A stretch of DNA of 64,000 nucleotides from Pseudomonadota bacterium (GTDB taxonomy: Bacteria; Pseudomonadota; Gammaproteobacteria; Competibacterales; Competibacteraceae): the NCBI GenBank assembly GCA_022709365.1, contig JAKLIY010000018.1:1-64000 (forward strand), in the 5' to 3' direction. Positions 1 to 8,302 of this stretch are shown here, piece after piece (position 1 is the stretch's first letter; the number at the start of each line of letters is the position of its first letter). Position numbers and translations under genes: made by a program. The notes below the pieces were generated by a model that had not been told where the DNA came from, made no database searches, and was given only the letters and a program-made list of their open reading frames with translations.

Positions 1-249
1 GTGAATAACAATCAAACCAATATTCTGTTGATGCGCACCGGCGAAAAGCGCCAGGGCGTCGTCGGTCTGTTCCAGCCGGGCTTGCCGGGTGAGGTGTCGC
101 CCAGCCTGTCCGTGCGCTTCATGGGCATCAACCGCAAAGCGATTGCCTCCTATCTGATCTCGCTTTACTGCTCCGCGGCGGTTCTCACCGAGGACGCGCT
201 GGGCGTGCTGGAGGACGTTGAGGTGGGGCATTACCATGAGTATCAGTAA
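1..249 (+). CDS. Family 2A encapsulin shell protein, C-terminal part (gene cut by window edge)
   Basis: The 82 residues visible are the C-terminal end of an HK97-fold protein of the SrpI type. The blocks [31 protein letters not shown] and [16 protein letters not shown] match what I recall of the conserved tail of family 2A encapsulins. This protein self-assembles into a cytosolic icosahedral shell that holds a cysteine desulfurase. The first codon in the window is GTG but is very unlikely to be the true start, because the family has roughly 300 residues and the rest should lie upstream. The stop overlaps the next gene by 14 bases, so the two are translationally coupled. The assignment of the neighbouring desulfurase supports the shell call independently. 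Confidence 0.85.
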   Translation: MNNNQTNILLMRTGEKRQGVVGLFQPGLPGEVSPSLSVRFMGINRKAIASYLISLYCSAAVLTEDALGVLEDVEVGHYHEYQ

Positions 250-925
250 CCCCGAAGTCGGGGGAGCGCCGTTTGATGCTGCGGTGATTGCCCGGCTTGC
301 TAATGAACTTTTTGCCGCACTGCCGGGGCGTTCGGCGCCTTTGCCCAGTACGGGTCCGGCGACTCCGCCGGTCGAAGTGGGGGCGCTGCCGGTTGCCTCG
401 GCGATTCCTCCGTCATCCGCGGTGGGGCCGTTGACCGAAGTCGAGTTTCGTTCGCTGCCGACTACCGTGTCCGGCGCGACGGTGCGGCCGCCGCAAGCGG
501 GCCTCACGCCCTCAGCTTTGCTCGGGCCTTACGACTTCCGCCCGGAGTTGATCCCGGATGCGGGGGCCATGACGGTTCCGGGAGGAGGGGCAGCCCCGAC
601 ACCGCCAGTGACGCCGCCGGTCGAGATGGGCGCATTATCCGCGGCTCTCGCAGCTCCCATGTCGGCTTCAGGGTCCCCCCCGCCGACCGAGGCGGAACTC
701 CGGGCGCTCCCCGCTACGTTGACGCCGTCGTCATCGACTACGCCGATAACGCCTGGATCGTCCTTTTATTTCCTCGACGCGGCTCAGTCGCCGCCGCTGC
801 TTACCCCGCCCGCGTCGCCGATCGGGGACTATGACTTCCATCCCGGCATGCTTCCTGATCTGGGGATCACGGCAGGCCCGTATGACCCGCATGTGGAGCG
901 GCGTGATTTCCCGGTCCGCTCATAA
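236..925 (+). CDS. Free-standing encapsulin cargo-targeting-domain-like protein
   Basis: This 229-residue protein is almost entirely Pro/Ala/Ser/Thr-rich and probably disordered. It opens with a short predicted helix ([17 protein letters not shown], residues 15-31), resembling the start of the roughly 225-residue N-terminal targeting region of family 2A desulfurase cargo. It then holds two related units: PPVE[VM]GAL (45-51 and 127-133), TE.E[FL]R[SA]LP (68-75 and 151-159) and YDF.P..[IL]PD (99-108 and 199-208). Its end, FYFLD (177-181) and YDP..ERRDFP (216-226), is repeated at the start of the downstream desulfurase. No catalytic domain follows; a stop comes right after RRDFP. I start it at ATG 236, behind a GAGGTGG ribosome-binding site, rather than at the upstream in-frame TTG. 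It may be a scaffold, a competing cargo or a broken duplicate. Confidence 0.7.
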   Translation: MSISNPEVGGAPFDAAVIARLANELFAALPGRSAPLPSTGPATPPVEVGALPVASAIPPSSAVGPLTEVEFRSLPTTVSGATVRPPQAGLTPSALLGPYDFRPELIPDAGAMTVPGGGAAPTPPVTPPVEMGALSAALAAPMSASGSPPPTEAELRALPATLTPSSSTTPITPGSSFYFLDAAQSPPLLTPPASPIGDYDFHPGMLPDLGITAGPYDPHVERRDFPVRS

Positions 926-954
926 GGTGCTCATCCCAAGATGCGGAGAATAAA

Positions 955-2337
955 ATGTTAGCAACAACCTTGATGACCGGTGGTCTTGGCGCGTCGCCCT
1001 ACTTTCTCGACCCAGAGCAGGCGCGGACCGTTACGCCGCCTCTCCGCTTTGAGTCTCGCGAGCTGAGTCCCGACGCCGTGCCGAATTTGGGTTTCGCGGC
1101 CCGTCCTTTCGACCCCCAGGCGGTGCGGCGCGATTTTCCCATCCTGCAAGAGCGGGTGCATGGCCGGCCGCTGATCTGGCTCGACAATGCGGCTACGACA
1201 CAGAAGCCGAATGCGGTCATTGACCGGCTTTCCGAATTCTATCGGCACGAGAATTCCAACATCCATCGGGCGGCCCACACCTTGGCGGCGCGGGCGACCG
1301 ACGCCTACGAATCAGCGCGGGAGAAAGTGCGGCGCTTCCTCAATGCGCCTTCCGCCCGTGAAATCATCTTCGTGCGTGGCACGACGGAAGGCATCAACTT
1401 GGTCGCTCAGAGTTGGGGTCGCCGCAACGTCGAGCAGGACGATGAGATCATCATCACCTGGTTGGAACATCACGCCAACATTGTGCCGTGGCAGCAGTTG
1501 TGCGCGGAGAAAGGCGCTCGGCTACGGGTGGCACCAGTCGATGATCGCGGTCAGGTGATTTTGGAGGAATACGAGAAGCTGTTCAGTTCCCGGACGAAAC
1601 TGGTCGCGTTCAGTCAAGTCTCGAACGCCCTCGGCACGGTCACGCCGGTGCGTGAAATGGTGGAGATCGCGCATCGCTACGGGGCGCGGGTGATGGTGGA
1701 TGGCGCCCAGGCGGTTTCACATCTACGGGTGGATGTGCAATCGCTCGATTGCGACTGGTATGTGTTTTCCGGCCACAAAGTGTTTGGCCCGACCGGAATC
1801 GGCGTCGTCTTTGGGAAGGAGGAGCTGCTCAACGCGACCCCGCCGTGGCAGGGCGGCGGCAATATGATCGTGGACGTCACTTTTGAAAAGACGATCTACC
1901 AACCCGCGCCAGGGCGTTTCGAAGCGGGCACCGGCAATATCGCCGACGCGGTGGGACTCGGTGCGGCGCTCGACTACCTCGATCAAATCGGCATGGAGAA
2001 CGTGAGCCGCTACGAGCATGAGCTGCTGGTTTACGGCACCGAAGGTTTATTGAGCGTCCCCGGCTTGCGCCTCATCGGCACTGCGGCTGAGAAAGCGGGT
2101 GTGCTGTCCTTCGTCCTGGACGGGTTCCGCACTGAAGATGTGGGCAAGGCGCTCGATGAAGAGGGGATCGCGGTCCGCGCCGGCCACCATTGCGCTCAGC
2201 CGATTTTGCGGCGCTTCGGTCTGGAGAGTACCGTCCGGCCCTCGCTGGCGCTGTATAACACCTACGAGGACCTCGACGCGCTGGTCGCCGCGCTGCGGCG
2301 CATCCAGGCTGGGCATGGCGGGTGGTCTCATCAATAA
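955..2337 (+). CDS. SufS/CsdA-type cysteine desulfurase, encapsulin cargo enzyme
   Basis: A PLP-dependent group II cysteine desulfurase that converts L-cysteine to L-alanine and an enzyme-bound persulfide. The fold-type I core starts near residue 60 (RRDFPILQERVHGRPLIWLDNAATT). The PLP lysine is K275 in SGHKVFGPTGIG and the catalytic cysteine is C413 in RAGHHCAQP. At 460 residues it is about 50 longer than housekeeping SufS. The extra leader holds YFLDPEQ (16-22) and ARPFDPQAVRRDFP, matching the end of the preceding gene, so it probably carries a residual shell-targeting segment. A GGAG motif precedes ATG 955. The gene lies 29 bases after the targeting-domain gene and is the third gene of the shell operon. 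It probably delivers sulfur for storage inside the shell. The enzyme class is certain; encapsulation is inferred from context. Confidence 0.92.
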   Translation: MLATTLMTGGLGASPYFLDPEQARTVTPPLRFESRELSPDAVPNLGFAARPFDPQAVRRDFPILQERVHGRPLIWLDNAATTQKPNAVIDRLSEFYRHENSNIHRAAHTLAARATDAYESAREKVRRFLNAPSAREIIFVRGTTEGINLVAQSWGRRNVEQDDEIIITWLEHHANIVPWQQLCAEKGARLRVAPVDDRGQVILEEYEKLFSSRTKLVAFSQVSNALGTVTPVREMVEIAHRYGARVMVDGAQAVSHLRVDVQSLDCDWYVFSGHKVFGPTGIGVVFGKEELLNATPPWQGGGNMIVDVTFEKTIYQPAPGRFEAGTGNIADAVGLGAALDYLDQIGMENVSRYEHELLVYGTEGLLSVPGLRLIGTAAEKAGVLSFVLDGFRTEDVGKALDEEGIAVRAGHHCAQPILRRFGLESTVRPSLALYNTYEDLDALVAALRRIQAGHGGWSHQ

Positions 2338-2341
2338 CCGG

Positions 2342-2385
2342 AGCGAATGGCGAGAAGTCAAAAACTCTCGCTATTTCGCTATTTT
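2342..2385. terminator. Bidirectional terminator between converging sulfur operons
   Basis: AGCGAA (2342-2347) and GCGAGA (2350-2355) pair with TCTCGC (2366-2371) and TTCGCT (2375-2380), giving a stem with a small internal bulge. It is followed by ATTTT on the plus strand. It sits in the 67-base gap between the desulfurase and the rhodanese, whose transcripts converge. Confidence 0.6.
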
Positions 2386-2404
2386 AATTCGATGAATTAT
2401 CAGC

Positions 2405-2902
2405 TTAGCTTTGCTTCCACGGCAACTGCTCAGCTCGCCAGCCACTCGCGCCCCGGTGGCCGTGGTCATTGATCGGACCCTCGAAACCATCGGTGACGTT
2501 GTAAGTGGTATAGCCGCGCTCGGCGAGAAATTCGGCGGCCGCCCGCGACCGGATGCCGCTGCGGCAGATCAGGTAGACCGGCCTCCCTGGAGTAATATTT
2601 TGAGCTTGCAACTCCCTCACGAACCGGGGATTGCGTTCCATATTGGGGAAAATCTGCCACTCTACCTGTAGCACGGCCTTGCCCAGACTGGAAAGGTCGG
2701 GACCGCCGACGAACGTCCATTCAGCGCGGGTGCGGATATCAACCAGCACCGCGCCCGCCTCGTGTTGCAGATTCTGCCAAACCTGGGCCGCACTGAGATC
2801 ACCCAAAAACTGGCCCGGTACGGTGTGGGTCTCCCGGTTGACAGGCGGGCGGGATTCTACTGGAGTCAAATGCGCCCTTTGTGCGGCGAAACCTCTAGCC
2901 AT
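2405..2902 (-). CDS. Rhodanese-domain sulfurtransferase
   Basis: A single rhodanese domain of 165 residues that moves sulfane sulfur between thiols through a cysteine persulfide. The active-site loop CRSGIRSR places the catalytic cysteine at C113, and VLVDIRTRAEW and YNVTDGFEG are the usual flanking motifs. About 35 extra residues precede the domain and have no recognisable motif; they are Pro-containing and could be a targeting tail, but nothing proves this. ATG 2902 has AAGGA eight bases upstream. It is the last gene of the minus-strand operon with cysteine synthesis genes and converges on the desulfurase. This setting suggests it transfers persulfide sulfur made or stored by the nanocompartment. 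Rhodaneses are recurrent neighbours of family 2A encapsulins. Confidence 0.9.
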   Translation of the reverse strand: MARGFAAQRAHLTPVESRPPVNRETHTVPGQFLGDLSAAQVWQNLQHEAGAVLVDIRTRAEWTFVGGPDLSSLGKAVLQVEWQIFPNMERNPRFVRELQAQNITPGRPVYLICRSGIRSRAAAEFLAERGYTTYNVTDGFEGPINDHGHRGASGWRAEQLPWKQS

Positions 2903-2937
2903 TGTCTCATCCTTCTGGTTAGGTGTCGGTAAAAGGT

Positions 2938-3615
2938 TTAAATCAGGGGCTGCGCGTAGGTCATCACCAGATATAAGACCGCTTCCACAGAGCCGACATT
3001 ACGATAGGTATGCGCGACATCGGCCATGAACTGAATCGCATCTCCGGCGACCATTGGGTAGCGGTTCTCGGCAATGATGATCTCGACCTCACCGCGACTG
3101 ACCACCAGATTTTCGAGAGTACCCGGCGGATGCGGCGCGGCGACTTCGGCCCCATCGCGTTTCAGACGCAATTCGTAAAATTCCATCCGCCGGGGCTTAT
3201 CAAAGGGGAACAACGCCCGCGAGCAAAAGCGGCCATCCTTGGAAAACAGCCAGTTCCCACTGGCCGCAGGTAGCCGCCAGACGCTGTCCTCCCGATCCTC
3301 GCTCAAAAACGCGGAGATCGGCGCTTCCAAGGCATAGGCAATCTTCCACAGCACGGCGATGGTTGGAGTGCTGCGCCCCCGTTCGATCTGACTCAACATA
3401 GCCCGACTGACATGCGACCGCCGGGCCAGCGTTTCCAGCGATAGCCCGTGTTGCTTGCGCAGCTTGCGGACATTGCCTCCGATGACTACAGCCAGACCGA
3501 TTGTGTCCTCACCCGGATCGGGTTCCATGGCCAACGGGGCTACGTTGGGGTATTGAAGCGGTGGCGGCAAAGGGTCAGCACGTCTGACGAGAGCCACTGA
3601 CGATGCATCGTTCAT
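2938..3615 (-). CDS. XRE-family regulator with C-terminal cupin domain
   Basis: A transcription factor with an HTH-XRE domain (about residues 45-105; LRKQHGLSLETLARRSHVSRAMLSQIERG in pieces) joined to a cupin sensor domain (about 150-220; FEN-like LENLVVSRGEVEI and VAGDAIQFMADVAHTY). Proteins of this layout usually sense a small metabolite through the cupin and repress or activate a nearby operon. I prefer ATG 3615 over ATG 3624, because AAGGA lies eight bases upstream of 3615 and is too close to 3624. It lies between serine acetyltransferase and rhodanese on the same strand, so it is the best local candidate for regulating the cysteine and encapsulin genes. The ligand is unknown; O-acetylserine or cysteine are guesses from context. 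Confidence 0.88.
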   Translation of the reverse strand: MNDASSVALVRRADPLPPPLQYPNVAPLAMEPDPGEDTIGLAVVIGGNVRKLRKQHGLSLETLARRSHVSRAMLSQIERGRSTPTIAVLWKIAYALEAPISAFLSEDREDSVWRLPAASGNWLFSKDGRFCSRALFPFDKPRRMEFYELRLKRDGAEVAAPHPPGTLENLVVSRGEVEIIIAENRYPMVAGDAIQFMADVAHTYRNVGSVEAVLYLVMTYAQPLI

Positions 3616-3626
3616 CCTCAGCATCC

Positions 3627-4580
3627 TTAAATCCCGGCACCGCCATCAAACACTTCGCTACGCACTTGCGCCTGCGAAACGGTGCTGCCGGACGGTACGC
3701 TGCGCGTCAGCCAGACATTGCCGCCGATGATCGACCCGCGCCCCAGGGTGACACGACCGAGAATGGTTGCGCCAGCGTAGATCACCACGTCATCTTCGAC
3801 GATGGGATGCCGGGCGTTCCCTTTCACCAAAGAGCCATCTTCGTTGACCGCGAAGCGTTTAGCCCCCAGGGTTACGGCCTGATAGAGCCGCACCCGCTGG
3901 CCGATGATTGCCGTTTCGCCGATGACCACCCCAGTGCCGTGATCGATGAAGAAACAGCCGCCAATCGTCGCACCGGGATGAATGTCGATGCCGGTGGCCG
4001 AATGGGCGATTTCCGCGATGATCCGGGCGATGAGCGGAACGCCCAGTCGGTGCAGCCGATGCGCCAACCGGTGGTGGATGATCGCCGTAATGCCCGGATA
4101 GCACACCAGCACTTCGTCGACGCTGCCCGCCGCCGGATCACCTTCGTAGGCGGCGCGAAGATCGCTATCCAGCAGGGCGCGCACCTCGGGCAGTTGCGCG
4201 GCGAACGCTTGAGTGATGTCGATGGCAGATTGATGATCGGCATCATGGACACCCTCCGTACTAGCGGCGTAACGCAATTCTCGCCGTACCTGCTCCTGCA
4301 AATGCTGCAGCGCTGTATCCAGGGTCTGTCCAACGAAGTAATCAATCCCTTCATCGCTGAAATCATGCCCGCCCAGGCGATTCGGAAACAGCGCCGCGCT
4401 CAGCTTCTCGACAATACCGGCCAGCGCCTTGCGGGAAGGCAAGCGGGGCGGGCGATGCACCCGCTGCCGCTCCGCCAGCGACCGTTCCCGTTGATCACGC
4501 AACTGGGTCACAATTGTGTCGATGTCGCTGGGCAACCTAGCGATCGACCATGCGTCAACTGATCGGATTCGCGCGCTCAC
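3627..4580 (-). CDS. cysE: Serine O-acetyltransferase, long EpsC-type
   Basis: It makes O-acetyl-L-serine from L-serine and acetyl-CoA, the first step of cysteine synthesis. The 317-residue protein has an N-terminal helical region followed by a left-handed beta-helix of hexapeptide repeats from about residue 190 ([40 protein letters not shown]). The histidine of IDIHPGA and the DHGTG block are the usual active-site elements. The length fits the longer EpsC form rather than the roughly 270-residue E. coli enzyme. It starts with GTG, and its first four bases (GTGA) overlap the cysK stop, so the two are coupled. Co-expression with cysK suggests a cysteine synthase complex feeding the desulfurase. 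Confidence 0.93.
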   Translation of the reverse strand: MSARIRSVDAWSIARLPSDIDTIVTQLRDQRERSLAERQRVHRPPRLPSRKALAGIVEKLSAALFPNRLGGHDFSDEGIDYFVGQTLDTALQHLQEQVRRELRYAASTEGVHDADHQSAIDITQAFAAQLPEVRALLDSDLRAAYEGDPAAGSVDEVLVCYPGITAIIHHRLAHRLHRLGVPLIARIIAEIAHSATGIDIHPGATIGGCFFIDHGTGVVIGETAIIGQRVRLYQAVTLGAKRFAVNEDGSLVKGNARHPIVEDDVVIYAGATILGRVTLGRGSIIGGNVWLTRSVPSGSTVSQAQVRSEVFDGGAGI

Positions 4581-5554
4581 GCCGCCAGTCCCTTGGCGTC
4601 AAAGACACCTTCAAACAAGACGGAACTCAGGTAACGCTCGCCGGAATCAGGCAGCACGACGACGATCGTTTTACCGGCATGCTGCGGGCGCTGGGCAATG
4701 CGGATCGCTACAGCCGCCGCAGCCCCGCAGGAAATGCCGGCCAGAATGCCTTCTTCGCGCGCCAGCCGATGTGCGTAGTGAATGGCTTCTTCGTTGCTGA
4801 CCTGCTCGATCTCGTCCACTAACGACAGATCCAGCACCTCCGGGACAAAGCCCGCGCCGATGCCCTGAATCTTGTGAGGCCCTGGTTTGAGCGGTTCGCC
4901 GACCCGTTGCTGTGTCAGTACTGGACTGGCCACCGGTTCCACCGCGACCGAAAGGATCGGCTTGCCCTGAGTCTGCTTGATGTAGCGGGAGACGCCGGTA
5001 ATCGTGCCGCCGGTGCCGACGCCGGACACAAAAATGTCAATAGCGCCGTCCGTATCGTTCCAGATTTCCGGCCCGGTCGTCTGCTCATGAATCGCCGGGT
5101 TCGCGGGATTCTTGAACTGTTGCAGCAGGACGTAACGGTCCGGGTCCGACGCAGTGATTTCCTCAGCTTTGGCGATAGCACCGCTCATGCCCTTGGCCCC
5201 TTCGGTCAACACCAGTTTTGCTCCGTAGGCAATCAGTAGCTTGCGGCGTTCCAGACTCATGGTTTCCGGCATGGTCAGCGTCAGCGGAATGCCCCGGGCG
5301 GCAGCGACAAACGCGAGCGCAATACCGGTGTTGCCGCTGGTCGGTTCGACCAACTCCTTACCGGGTCCCAGCAGACCGCGTTGCTCGGCATCCCAAATCA
5401 TCGCTGCGCCAATCCGGCATTTCACCGAATAAGCCGGATTGCGCCCCTCGATCTTGGCCAGCACCGTGACCGGCGCCCCCTCGGTGATCCGGTTCAGCCG
5501 CACCAGCGGGGTGCGCCCGATGGACTGGGAGTTGTCTTCGTACCAATGCGCCAT
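4577..5554 (-). CDS. cysK: Cysteine synthase A (O-acetylserine sulfhydrylase)
   Basis: A PLP enzyme that joins O-acetylserine and sulfide to give L-cysteine. The PLP lysine is K45 in [19 protein letters not shown], the substrate loop is [10 protein letters not shown], and the phosphate-binding loop is [15 protein letters not shown]. At 325 residues it has the normal length. A GGAG motif lies about nine bases before ATG 5554. It lies 18 bases downstream of the sulfate-binding protein gene and overlaps serine acetyltransferase by four bases. It provides the cysteine that the desulfurase in the converging operon consumes, so the two operons together could form a closed sulfur-storage route. Confidence 0.95.
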   Translation of the reverse strand: MAHWYEDNSQSIGRTPLVRLNRITEGAPVTVLAKIEGRNPAYSVKCRIGAAMIWDAEQRGLLGPGKELVEPTSGNTGIALAFVAAARGIPLTLTMPETMSLERRKLLIAYGAKLVLTEGAKGMSGAIAKAEEITASDPDRYVLLQQFKNPANPAIHEQTTGPEIWNDTDGAIDIFVSGVGTGGTITGVSRYIKQTQGKPILSVAVEPVASPVLTQQRVGEPLKPGPHKIQGIGAGFVPEVLDLSLVDEIEQVSNEEAIHYAHRLAREEGILAGISCGAAAAVAIRIAQRPQHAGKTIVVVLPDSGERYLSSVLFEGVFDAKGLAA

Positions 5555-5572
5555 GGCGGATTCTCCGGGGAC

Positions 5573-6586
5573 TCAACGGCCAGGTTGATAGATCTGGTCG
5601 AAAGTGCCGCCATCGTCAAAATGGGTTTTCTGCGCTTTCTGCCAGCCGCCAAAGACCTCGTCGATAGTGAAGAGATTCACCTTGGAGAATTGATCCGCAT
5701 AGTTAGCCGCGACTTGGGGATCGCGGGGGCGATAGAAGTTCTTGCCAGCAATATTTTGTCCTTCCTCGCTGTAGAGGTATTTCAGATACGCCTCAGCGAC
5801 TTTGCGCGTTCCCTTTTTGTCCACCACCTTGTCGATCACTGTGACCGGCGGCTCAGCCAGAATCGACAGGGAAGGTACGACGATCTCGAATTTATCCGGC
5901 CCCAACTCCTTAGTCGCGAGGAACGCTTCGTTCTCCCAGGAGATAAACACATCGCCAATACCACGTTCGACGAAAGTGGTGGTCGAACCCCGCGCCCCAG
6001 AGTCCAGCACCGCGACGTTTTTATACAACCGGGCCACGAAATCGCGGGCCTTGGCTTCATCACCACCCGGTTGCTTCAGGGCATAGCCCCATGCCGCCAG
6101 GTAATTCCAGCGCGCCCCACCGGAGGTTTTCGGATTGGGCGTAATGACCGAGACGCCCGGCTTGATCAGATCGTCCCAATCCTGGATGCCCTTGGGATTG
6201 CCCTTGCGCACCAGGAAGACGATGGTTGAGGTGTAGGGTGAACTGTTATTCGGTAGCCGCTTCTGCCAGTCGGTTGGAATGAGCTTGGCTTTTTCGGCGA
6301 TAGCATCGATGTCATAGGCCAAGGCCAAGGTCACTACATCGGCTGCCAAGCCGTCGATCACCGCCCGCGCCTGCTTGCCCGAGCCGCCATGCGACTGCTG
6401 GATAGTCACGATTTCGCCGGTTTGCGTCTTCCAATATTTGGCGAACGCAGCGTTAAAGTCCTGATAGAGTTCGCGGGTCGGGTCGTAGGAGACATTCAGC
6501 AGGGTCGTCTCCGCCCATGAAGGCAAACTCACCCCGACGGTCAGGGCCATACCCAGGATGGCTTGAGCAATGCGACTTTTTTTCAT
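5573..6586 (-). CDS. sbp: Periplasmic sulfate-binding protein of an ABC transporter
   Basis: The substrate-binding component of a CysPTWA-type sulfate or thiosulfate transporter. A signal peptide (residues 1-25, ending SLPSWA) is followed by the family motifs [30 protein letters not shown] and [20 protein letters not shown], with 337 residues in all. It is the first gene of the minus-strand operon leading to cysK. No permease or ATPase gene is next to it, so it must work with a transporter encoded elsewhere. An AT-rich region with an inverted repeat lies upstream and probably holds the operon promoter. The choice between Sbp and CysP cannot be settled here. Confidence 0.92.
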   Translation of the reverse strand: MKKSRIAQAILGMALTVGVSLPSWAETTLLNVSYDPTRELYQDFNAAFAKYWKTQTGEIVTIQQSHGGSGKQARAVIDGLAADVVTLALAYDIDAIAEKAKLIPTDWQKRLPNNSSPYTSTIVFLVRKGNPKGIQDWDDLIKPGVSVITPNPKTSGGARWNYLAAWGYALKQPGGDEAKARDFVARLYKNVAVLDSGARGSTTTFVERGIGDVFISWENEAFLATKELGPDKFEIVVPSLSILAEPPVTVIDKVVDKKGTRKVAEAYLKYLYSEEGQNIAGKNFYRPRDPQVAANYADQFSKVNLFTIDEVFGGWQKAQKTHFDDGGTFDQIYQPGR

Positions 6587-6650
6587 GGTGCCGTTCTCTA
6601 AGGAAGTGATGAACTGCTAATGTAAGTCGTCATCCTCATAAGTGGAACGA

Positions 6651-6680
6651 ATATTAATTGAATTGTTTATTCTAATATTT
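6651..6680. promoter_or_regulatory. AT-rich inverted repeat, candidate operator of the sulfur operon
   Basis: The 350-base gap (6587-6936) between sbp and the divergent GST gene has no ORF of note. Within it AATATTA (6651-6657) is repeated inverted as TAATATT (6674-6680), with inner half-matches GAAT and ATTC. The block is much more AT-rich than its surroundings and lies 65-95 bases upstream of the sbp start. It could be the operator for the XRE-cupin regulator or a CysB-like site. No strong -35/-10 pair could be fixed. Confidence 0.35.
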
Positions 6681-6936
6681 GCATAAAACGCTGGTTACTA
6701 CGGTTGCATCCGGCCCAGCGAGTGGCGGACTCTAACCAGCGAAAATCGGCTAGCCGTTCCAGTGATACTACAAAACCTTCAGCGGGTAGCGGTGTACTGA
6801 ACAGCTAGCCCTGCGCGCAATCGAACCCTGTTCTGTTCAAGGAGAATTCTGTTGCGCTCCGCCATTATTTAAGGGGTTTAAATTGCTGTATAAACAAAAG
6901 CCATCTGACTTCTAACCACTCACTGAGGAGAACTGC

Positions 6937-7557
6937 ATGTTGCAAATCTATGGTTGTCCCAACACTCGCTCCAATCGCGTCGTTTGGGCATTGGAAGAAG
7001 CAGGCGCGGTCTATGATTACCACAAAATTGACCTGTTCGCCGGCGGAGGCCGGAAACCAGACTATCTGGCGCTCAATCCTGGCGGCAAAGTGCCGACGCT
7101 GGTCGATGGCGATCTGACCCTGACCGAATCAGCAGCGATCTGCACCTATATTGGCGACAGTTTCCCCGCGAGTGGTCTGACTTCGCCGGTCGGTTCCCCG
7201 GAACGCGCACAATACAGTCAATGGTGCTGCTTTGTGATGAGCGAGTTGGAGCAACCATTATGGACCATCGCCAAGCACCGTTTCGCTCTGCCAGAGAAGC
7301 GGCGAGTGCCAGCGATCATCGAAACGGCGCAGTGGGAATGGGGCTTGGCCGCCAAGGTCCTGGCAACCGGGTTGGGAGAACGGGAGTTTCTGGTCGGCGG
7401 ACAGTTCACCGCAGTGGATATTCTGGCTGCACAAACCTTGGCTTGGGCGCGAGCCTTTAAGATGTCGCTCGGTCACACCCCTCTGGACGCTTACGCTGAC
7501 CGATTGCTGGCGCGTCCGGCACTAGCACGCGCCTTGGCGCGGGAACAGAACGGCTGA
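6937..7557 (+). CDS. Glutathione S-transferase family protein
   Basis: A soluble 206-residue GST with an N-terminal thioredoxin-like domain (LQIYGCPNTRSNRVVWALEEAG, in pieces; LNPGGKVPTLVDGDLTLTESAAICTYI) and a C-terminal helical domain ending with the FTAVDILAA capping motif. The cis-proline (KVPTL) and the TESAAI glutathione-binding residues are intact. The first-domain active residue is probably Ser or Cys near CPNTRS. A TGAGGAG ribosome-binding site precedes ATG 6937. It stands alone, divergent from the sulfur operon. A thiol-related role is plausible but the substrate is not visible. Confidence 0.9.
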   Translation: MLQIYGCPNTRSNRVVWALEEAGAVYDYHKIDLFAGGGRKPDYLALNPGGKVPTLVDGDLTLTESAAICTYIGDSFPASGLTSPVGSPERAQYSQWCCFVMSELEQPLWTIAKHRFALPEKRRVPAIIETAQWEWGLAAKVLATGLGEREFLVGGQFTAVDILAAQTLAWARAFKMSLGHTPLDAYADRLLARPALARALAREQNG

Positions 7558-7568
7558 TGCATCCTCGC

Positions 7569-7712
7569 CTAGAGCCAGCGTATGTTAGCCAATTGATCCA
7601 ATGTTTGCCGCTGACGATAAGCCGCCTGACGATAGGCCGGAGAACAGTAGGCCCGGGTTGTCGGCCGTGCGGTGTGGGACGCGCCACACTGGACACACTG
7701 GATCGTTTGCAT
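7569..7712 (-). CDS. Small Zn-ribbon-like protein with a degenerate fourth ligand
   Basis: A 47-codon ORF beginning MQTIQCVQCGASHTARP and continuing AYCSPAYRQAAYRQR. It resembles small zinc-ribbon proteins with a CxxC...YCSxxCRQAAYRRR pattern. The fourth cysteine is a tyrosine here (SPAYRQ), so metal binding may be lost. It lies between the GST gene and a dead transposase on the opposite strand, in an eroding region. It may be a decayed gene, and no ribosome-binding site stands out. Confidence 0.45.
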   Translation of the reverse strand: MQTIQCVQCGASHTARPTTRAYCSPAYRQAAYRQRQTLDQLANIRWL

Positions 7713-7801
7713 CGCAGGCGGCGGAACCTGGGTCGCCCGGCGCTGGGCGCAACATTTCTCTTTGGACTATGGAGCGAGTTTAACTGAGATCGGAGAGGCG
7801 G

Positions 7802-8041
7802 ATGGGAACGGTTCGGCAGTTGGCGACAGAAATCGAACAAGGGTTGCGCGAAGCCCACCCGACGTTGCGTAAGACCGTGGTGACGAAGTTGGCCTTGGCA
7901 GTGGGGGCGATCTGCGAAGCGCAGACCCCGAATACCGTGGAACTGGCGAATCTGTTACCGCTGGACACGGAACGGCAAGACCTGCGCGAGCAGGTGGCGG
8001 CGGTTGTTGAAGAATCCGTTGCTGTCGAGCGCGGAATTGCT
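7802..8041 (+). pseudogene. IS4-like transposase, N-terminal remnant with frameshift
   Basis: The first 64 codons read as the N-terminus of an IS4-type transposase (LRKTVVTKLALAVGAI, QTPNTVELANLLPLDTERQDLREQ). One extra base near 7993 shifts the frame, and the family sequence continues in the next frame as WRRLLKNPLLSSAELLE. The similarity stops at about 8041, where a dead exonuclease gene on the other strand begins. No DDE catalytic domain is present, so the element is inert. The family call rests on recall of these motifs; an ISfinder search would confirm it. Confidence 0.65.
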
Positions 8042-8302
8042 GGAGTCAGCGGCCTGGCTCATAACCTCCGCTGCCGACGGGGCCTGGTGAATCATTGCAT
8101 TGGTAATGCCTGTCAGCGACTCGATGAAAGCAGGAATCTACGCCCGAGCATTCATCAAACTTTGGTAGCGGTCCACGATACCACTGTCCCGAATCAACAC
8201 CACAGCAATTTCCGTCGCTCGCGCTCCTTCTTGAGGCAACAGCCCCGTAGTTTCAAAATCGATGACCGCCACTGTTTCACAGTGATCTGTCATAGGTTTC
8301 AT
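8042..8302 (-). pseudogene. DEDDh 3'-5' exonuclease (DnaQ-like), truncated and interrupted
   Basis: Read from ATG 8302 the product begins [20 protein letters not shown], with the Exo I motif DFETTG, followed by [13 protein letters not shown] and [10 protein letters not shown]. An in-frame TAG (8140-8138, codon 55) then interrupts it. The same frame continues with family-like IPAFIESLTGITNAM and HQAPSAAEVM before ending against the transposase remnant. The Exo II and Exo III motifs are missing. Its ATG overlaps the TGA of the upstream SH3 gene (TGATG), so it was once coupled to it. The role was probably a DNA polymerase III epsilon-like exonuclease. Confidence 0.7.

Noticed and set aside
218-960. 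Simple frameshift splitting one desulfurase gene
   Set aside because: Both proteins contain the YFLD...ERRDFP end region, so the second is not just a continuation of the first; a duplication or fission explains it better. Resequencing would still be useful.
3603-4562. 319-codon plus-strand open frame opposite serine acetyltransferase
   Set aside because: It mirrors the conserved cysE gene and shows no protein family features.
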